NCBI GenBank assembly: GCA_021785335.1
Contig: JAJYFW010000078.1
Location: 1-7,465 of the forward strand
Direction: 5' to 3'
Length of the DNA: 7,465 nucleotides
Source of the DNA: Pseudomonadota bacterium
Lineage (GTDB): Bacteria > Pseudomonadota > Alphaproteobacteria > Acetobacterales > Acetobacteraceae
The notes below the pieces were generated by a model, which worked only from the letters and a program-made list of their open reading frames with translations, was not told the origin of the DNA and made no database searches. The number at the start of each line of letters is the position of its first letter. The stretch's first letter is position 1. Below, piece after piece: positions 5,611 through 7,465 of this stretch. The position numbers were made by a program, and so were the translations under genes.

Positions 5611-6153
5611 ATGCGATCCGGGGTCCGGCGGGCGTGGACGACATGGATGGCGCTGGGCGTGCTGGCGGCGGGGCCGGCCGCCGCTGGCGCGGCACGGGCC
5701 GCGACCCTGGCGACGGCGAACGGCGTGACGGCGGATTACCGGCTGGAGCTGGATGTCGGCACCCCGGAGAAAATGTACTCCAAGGCCGAGGCCGCGAAGA
5801 TGAAGCTCACCACTGGCGAGATCATGGTGAGCGGAAAAATGGCCGGCGGAATGGCCGGGATGCCGGCCGGTGGTTCGGGCACGATGGCGCCGATGGGCGC
5901 GATGCGGCACCTGGAACTGCACGTGTACGACAAGGCCTCGGGCAAGGCGGTGCGCGGGGCGAACGTGCACATCACCGTGCGCAACGCGGCCGGCGGGATG
6001 GCCATGACGGTGCCGATCGCCGTGATGTACGGCATCGCCGAGGGCGAGAAGGACTGGCACTACGGCAACAACGTGGACATGCCGCCGGGCAGCTACGTGG
6101 TGGACGTGTCGGCGAACGGCGAGAAGGCGCGGCTCACCGTGACGGTGCCCTAG
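5611..6153 (+). CDS. Exported Met-rich protein, P19-like (Fe/Cu-binding periplasmic) candidate
   Basis: A 180-aa protein. Residues 1-30 form a typical Sec signal peptide: RSGVRR basic start, hydrophobic core MALGVLAAGPAAA, likely cleavage after AARA. The mature part has a Met/Gly-rich loop (about 72-98, with Met77, 81, 84, 92, 95 and 98), then HLELHVYD (100-107), a beta-rich region, and DWHYGNNVDMPPGSYVV (148-164). The last motif resembles the HYGANVKMPGPG-type signature of the P19 periplasmic metal-binding family (Fe2+ transport protein, PF10634), where His, Glu and Met residues bind Cu and iron. His100, Glu102, His104, His120 and His150 are candidate ligands. I infer a periplasmic copper- or iron-handling role. 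The usual partner permease (FTR1-like) is not in the window. The gene converges on the DUF302 gene and their stop codons interlock. Confidence 0.65.
   Translation: MRSGVRRAWTTWMALGVLAAGPAAAGAARAATLATANGVTADYRLELDVGTPEKMYSKAEAAKMKLTTGEIMVSGKMAGGMAGMPAGGSGTMAPMGAMRHLELHVYDKASGKAVRGANVHITVRNAAGGMAMTVPIAVMYGIAEGEKDWHYGNNVDMPPGSYVVDVSANGEKARLTVTVP
6150..6153. other. Interlocked stop codons of two convergent genes (CTAG)
   Basis: The palindrome CTAG holds both stops: TAG on the plus strand at 6151-6153 and TAG on the minus strand at 6152-6150. The genes overlap tail to tail by 4 bases, leaving no room for a terminator between them. Transcripts are therefore likely to overlap antisense. Confidence 0.9.
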
Positions 6154-6545
6154 GACGCTCCAAGCTCCTCGACCACTGCCTTCAGCATCTGCTGTACCTG
6201 CTTCGCGGTTTCCGCGAGGCTCGGGTTGTCGATGGCTTGCATGGAGGCGATCGGATCCACGGCCGCCACCTCGACGGCGCCGTCCTCGCGCTGTTGCACC
6301 ACGACGTTGCACGGCAGCATCGTGCCGATCTTGTCCTCGGCCTGCAGCGCGCGCCAGGCCATCTGCGGGTTGCAGGCGCCGAGAATGCGATACGGCCGGA
6401 GCTCGGCTCCGAGCTTGTTCCTCAACGTTGCCTGAACGTCGATTTCAGTCAGTACGCCGAAGCCGTGCTTCTTGAGGACGTCCGTTGTCCTGGCGATCGC
6501 CTCGTCAAACGGCAGCTTCAGCGTCGTCGAGAAGTAGTATGTCAC
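6150..6545 (-). CDS. DUF302 family protein
   Basis: A 131-aa protein matching DUF302 (PF03625) over its whole length: an N-terminal strand YYFSTTLKLPFDEAI, a helix TTDVLKKHGFGVLTEID (21-36), then LGACNP (55-60) and MLPCNVVV (76-83), the two segments in which the family keeps its conserved residues; Cys58 and Cys79 are visible. The start is GTG 6545, set by GGAGGGG (6556-6550, minus strand) 4 bases upstream. Extending the frame upstream only adds Arg-rich shadow sequence antisense to nothing sensible and running into the arginase gene. DUF302 has no firmly established reaction; members are often found near metal, sulfur or redox genes, which fits the Met-rich exported neighbour. No signal peptide is seen. 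It follows the arginase-family gene on the same strand with a 65-base gap and could be co-transcribed with it. Confidence 0.88.
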   Translation of the reverse strand: MTYYFSTTLKLPFDEAIARTTDVLKKHGFGVLTEIDVQATLRNKLGAELRPYRILGACNPQMAWRALQAEDKIGTMLPCNVVVQQREDGAVEVAAVDPIASMQAIDNPSLAETAKQVQQMLKAVVEELGAS

Positions 6546-6549
6546 GTCG

Positions 6550-6556
6550 CCCCTCC
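6550..6556 (-). promoter_or_regulatory. Shine-Dalgarno GGAGGGG that decides the GTG 6545 start of the DUF302 gene
   Basis: On the minus strand GGAGGGG lies 4 bases before GTG 6545. It is the strongest ribosome-binding site in the neighbourhood and places the start exactly at the beginning of the DUF302 domain. Confidence 0.75.
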
Positions 6557-6573
6557 GTTTCCGCCATGTTCGG

Positions 6574-6592
6574 CTCGCGGCTGCCCCGCGAG
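6574..6592. terminator. Small GC hairpin between the arginase-family and DUF302 genes
   Basis: CTCGCGG (6574-6580) and CCGCGAG (6586-6592) form a 7-bp stem with a 5-base loop, 18 bases after the arginase-family stop and ahead of the DUF302 ribosome-binding site. There is no T-run. It may attenuate read-through or have no role. Confidence 0.3.
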
Positions 6593-6610
6593 GCGCCGCC
6601 GCCGCGCCCA

Positions 6611-6730
6611 TCACCCCAAGCCGGTCATCGCCGCCAGCACGCGCGCACAAGCCGCCCTTGTGCGGCCGTCGTGGTCGAGCGCGCCGGCCCAGCCGCTGAC
6701 GGAGATCGCGGCGATGCGGTTCGCGCGCAC
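6611..6730. repeat. Intact partner of the arginase 3'-end direct repeat
   Basis: The last 120 or so bases of the intact arginase-family gene are the counterpart of the decayed copy at 5408-5490, in the same orientation. The shared blocks are 6611-6646 (31 of 36) and 6683-6712 (30 of 30). The two repeats bracket about 1.1 kb holding the P19-like and DUF302 genes. Confidence 0.85.
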
Positions 6731-7375
6731 GAAGGCCCTGCACGCCGCCTCCGTCTCCGCGACGCTCGGCCCGCCGGGAACCGGGTAGTTGTTGCCCGGC
6801 GCCTCCGCGGCGTCGATCACGTCGATGTCGAGGTGCAGGTGCACCGGCGCCTCAAGGCGCAGGCTCGCGAGCCCCGCCATCCCGGTCCGGCGCAGCGCGG
6901 AGCCGTCCACCGCCACGCGCTCCAGCGGGTCGAGGTCGCGCCCGTCGATCAGCCAAACCCGGTCCTCCGGCAGCGGGCGCAGGCCGACGGCATCGCACAG
7001 CCCGCGCGGCCCCCGGCCGACGATCATCGCCAGCGGCATGCCGCCGAGAAACCCGGAGGGCGAGGTCTCCGGCGTGTTGAAATCCGCGTGCGCGTCGAGC
7101 CACACCAGCACCGGCTCCACCCCGGCCCGCCGCACGCCCGCCAGCACCGGGATGGAGGCGCAGCAGTCGCCGGCGACGGAGACGGGACGGTTGCCGCCGC
7201 GCACCGCCGCCTCCGCGAAATCCGCGAGCGGGCGATGCACCCGCGCGAGGCTTTCCGGCGAACGGTCCGCGATCGGGTGCGGCCCGTTGGTGGCGCTGCC
7301 CGCCGGCACCACGCCGGCCAGCGCCGGCTCCGGCTGTTCGAAGAACTGGGGGGTGAGAAGCCAGAGGTCGCTCAT
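6611..7375 (-). CDS. Arginase/agmatinase (ureohydrolase) family protein with Cys at the first metal-ligand position
   Basis: A 254-aa cytosolic enzyme of the ureohydrolase fold, which uses a binuclear Mn site to hydrolyse guanidino or amidino compounds. Visible motifs are VAGDCCAS (67-74) in place of the usual GGDHS, WLDAHADFNTPE (92-103) with Asp94, His96 and Asp98, the substrate-loop segment GFLGGMPLA (108-116), GRDLDPLE (145-152), and HLDIDVID (181-188) with Asp183 and Asp185. The first ligand His is replaced by Cys71; such GDC variants occur in some arginase-like subfamilies. The late EVNP-type motif with its substrate-binding Glu is replaced by ISVSGWAG (224-231). At 254 residues it is shorter than typical arginases (about 300). 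Five of the six usual Mn ligands are present, so catalysis is plausible, but arginine as substrate is doubtful. ATG 7375 has AGGA (7386-7383) 7 bases upstream. Its 3' end is duplicated at 5408-5490. Confidence 0.87.
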   Translation of the reverse strand: MSDLWLLTPQFFEQPEPALAGVVPAGSATNGPHPIADRSPESLARVHRPLADFAEAAVRGGNRPVSVAGDCCASIPVLAGVRRAGVEPVLVWLDAHADFNTPETSPSGFLGGMPLAMIVGRGPRGLCDAVGLRPLPEDRVWLIDGRDLDPLERVAVDGSALRRTGMAGLASLRLEAPVHLHLDIDVIDAAEAPGNNYPVPGGPSVAETEAACRAFVRANRIAAISVSGWAGALDHDGRTRAACARVLAAMTGLG

Positions 7376-7465
7376 TGCGTCATCCTGTCGCTGCGGCCGT
7401 ATCGCCTGGCCGGAGCCTAGTGAACGGCCGGCCCGCGCGCCACACCCCCCGGGAACGTGCCGATC

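Noticed and set aside
6546..6743. N-terminal extension of the DUF302 gene to 197 residues
   Set aside because: The extra 66 residues are Arg-rich and overlap the arginase gene in another frame; the strong ribosome-binding site sets the start at GTG 6545.

Overview
The window is very GC-rich DNA (one sample line, bases 1081-1140, has 50 G/C of 60) with short intergenic gaps and good Shine-Dalgarno sites. It looks like a chromosome of a high-GC alphaproteobacterium, possibly Acetobacteraceae (Roseomonas-like). That placement rests on composition and gene style, not on a marker gene.

Left part (1-2616): the 3' part of an unrecognised alanine-rich gene (1-831), then a DUF3987/YfjI-type P-loop ATPase (932-2458), a family common in prophages and integrated elements. 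Fifteen bases after its stop lies a hairpin made of 9-bp units (GGACACAAT and relatives), 2474-2551.

Middle (2617-5101): an ACMSD-like metal-dependent amidohydrolase/decarboxylase with all metal ligands present (2617-3597), a palindrome-bearing spacer, and on the minus strand a 426-aa protein (3821-5101) with an N-terminal TIR/nucleoside-deoxyribosyltransferase-like domain of the type seen in prokaryotic conflict proteins. That gene is clearly poorer in GC than its surroundings (bases 4201-4260: 31 of 60) and looks horizontally acquired.

Right part (5102-7465): a 509-base stretch without an intact gene. It holds a likely promoter region for the TIR-like gene, a second and oppositely oriented copy of the 9-bp-unit hairpin (5331-5398), and a decayed duplicate of the arginase 3' end (about 5408-5490). 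Then come an exported Met-rich protein resembling the P19 iron/copper-binding family (5611-6153), a DUF302 protein converging on it with interlocked stop codons (6150-6545), and an arginase/agmatinase-family enzyme with a Cys in place of the first metal-ligand His (6611-7375).

Two structural signals deserve attention. First, both hairpins lie directly after a stop codon, in the same orientation relative to the gene they follow, and together they bracket the amidohydrolase and TIR-like genes. Second, the 3' end of the arginase gene occurs twice in direct orientation, bracketing a roughly 1.1-kb cassette with the P19-like and DUF302 genes, as if the cassette had been inserted at, or recombined into, the end of the arginase gene. 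The TIR-like gene is the best candidate for a little-described, possibly single-gene, defence system.
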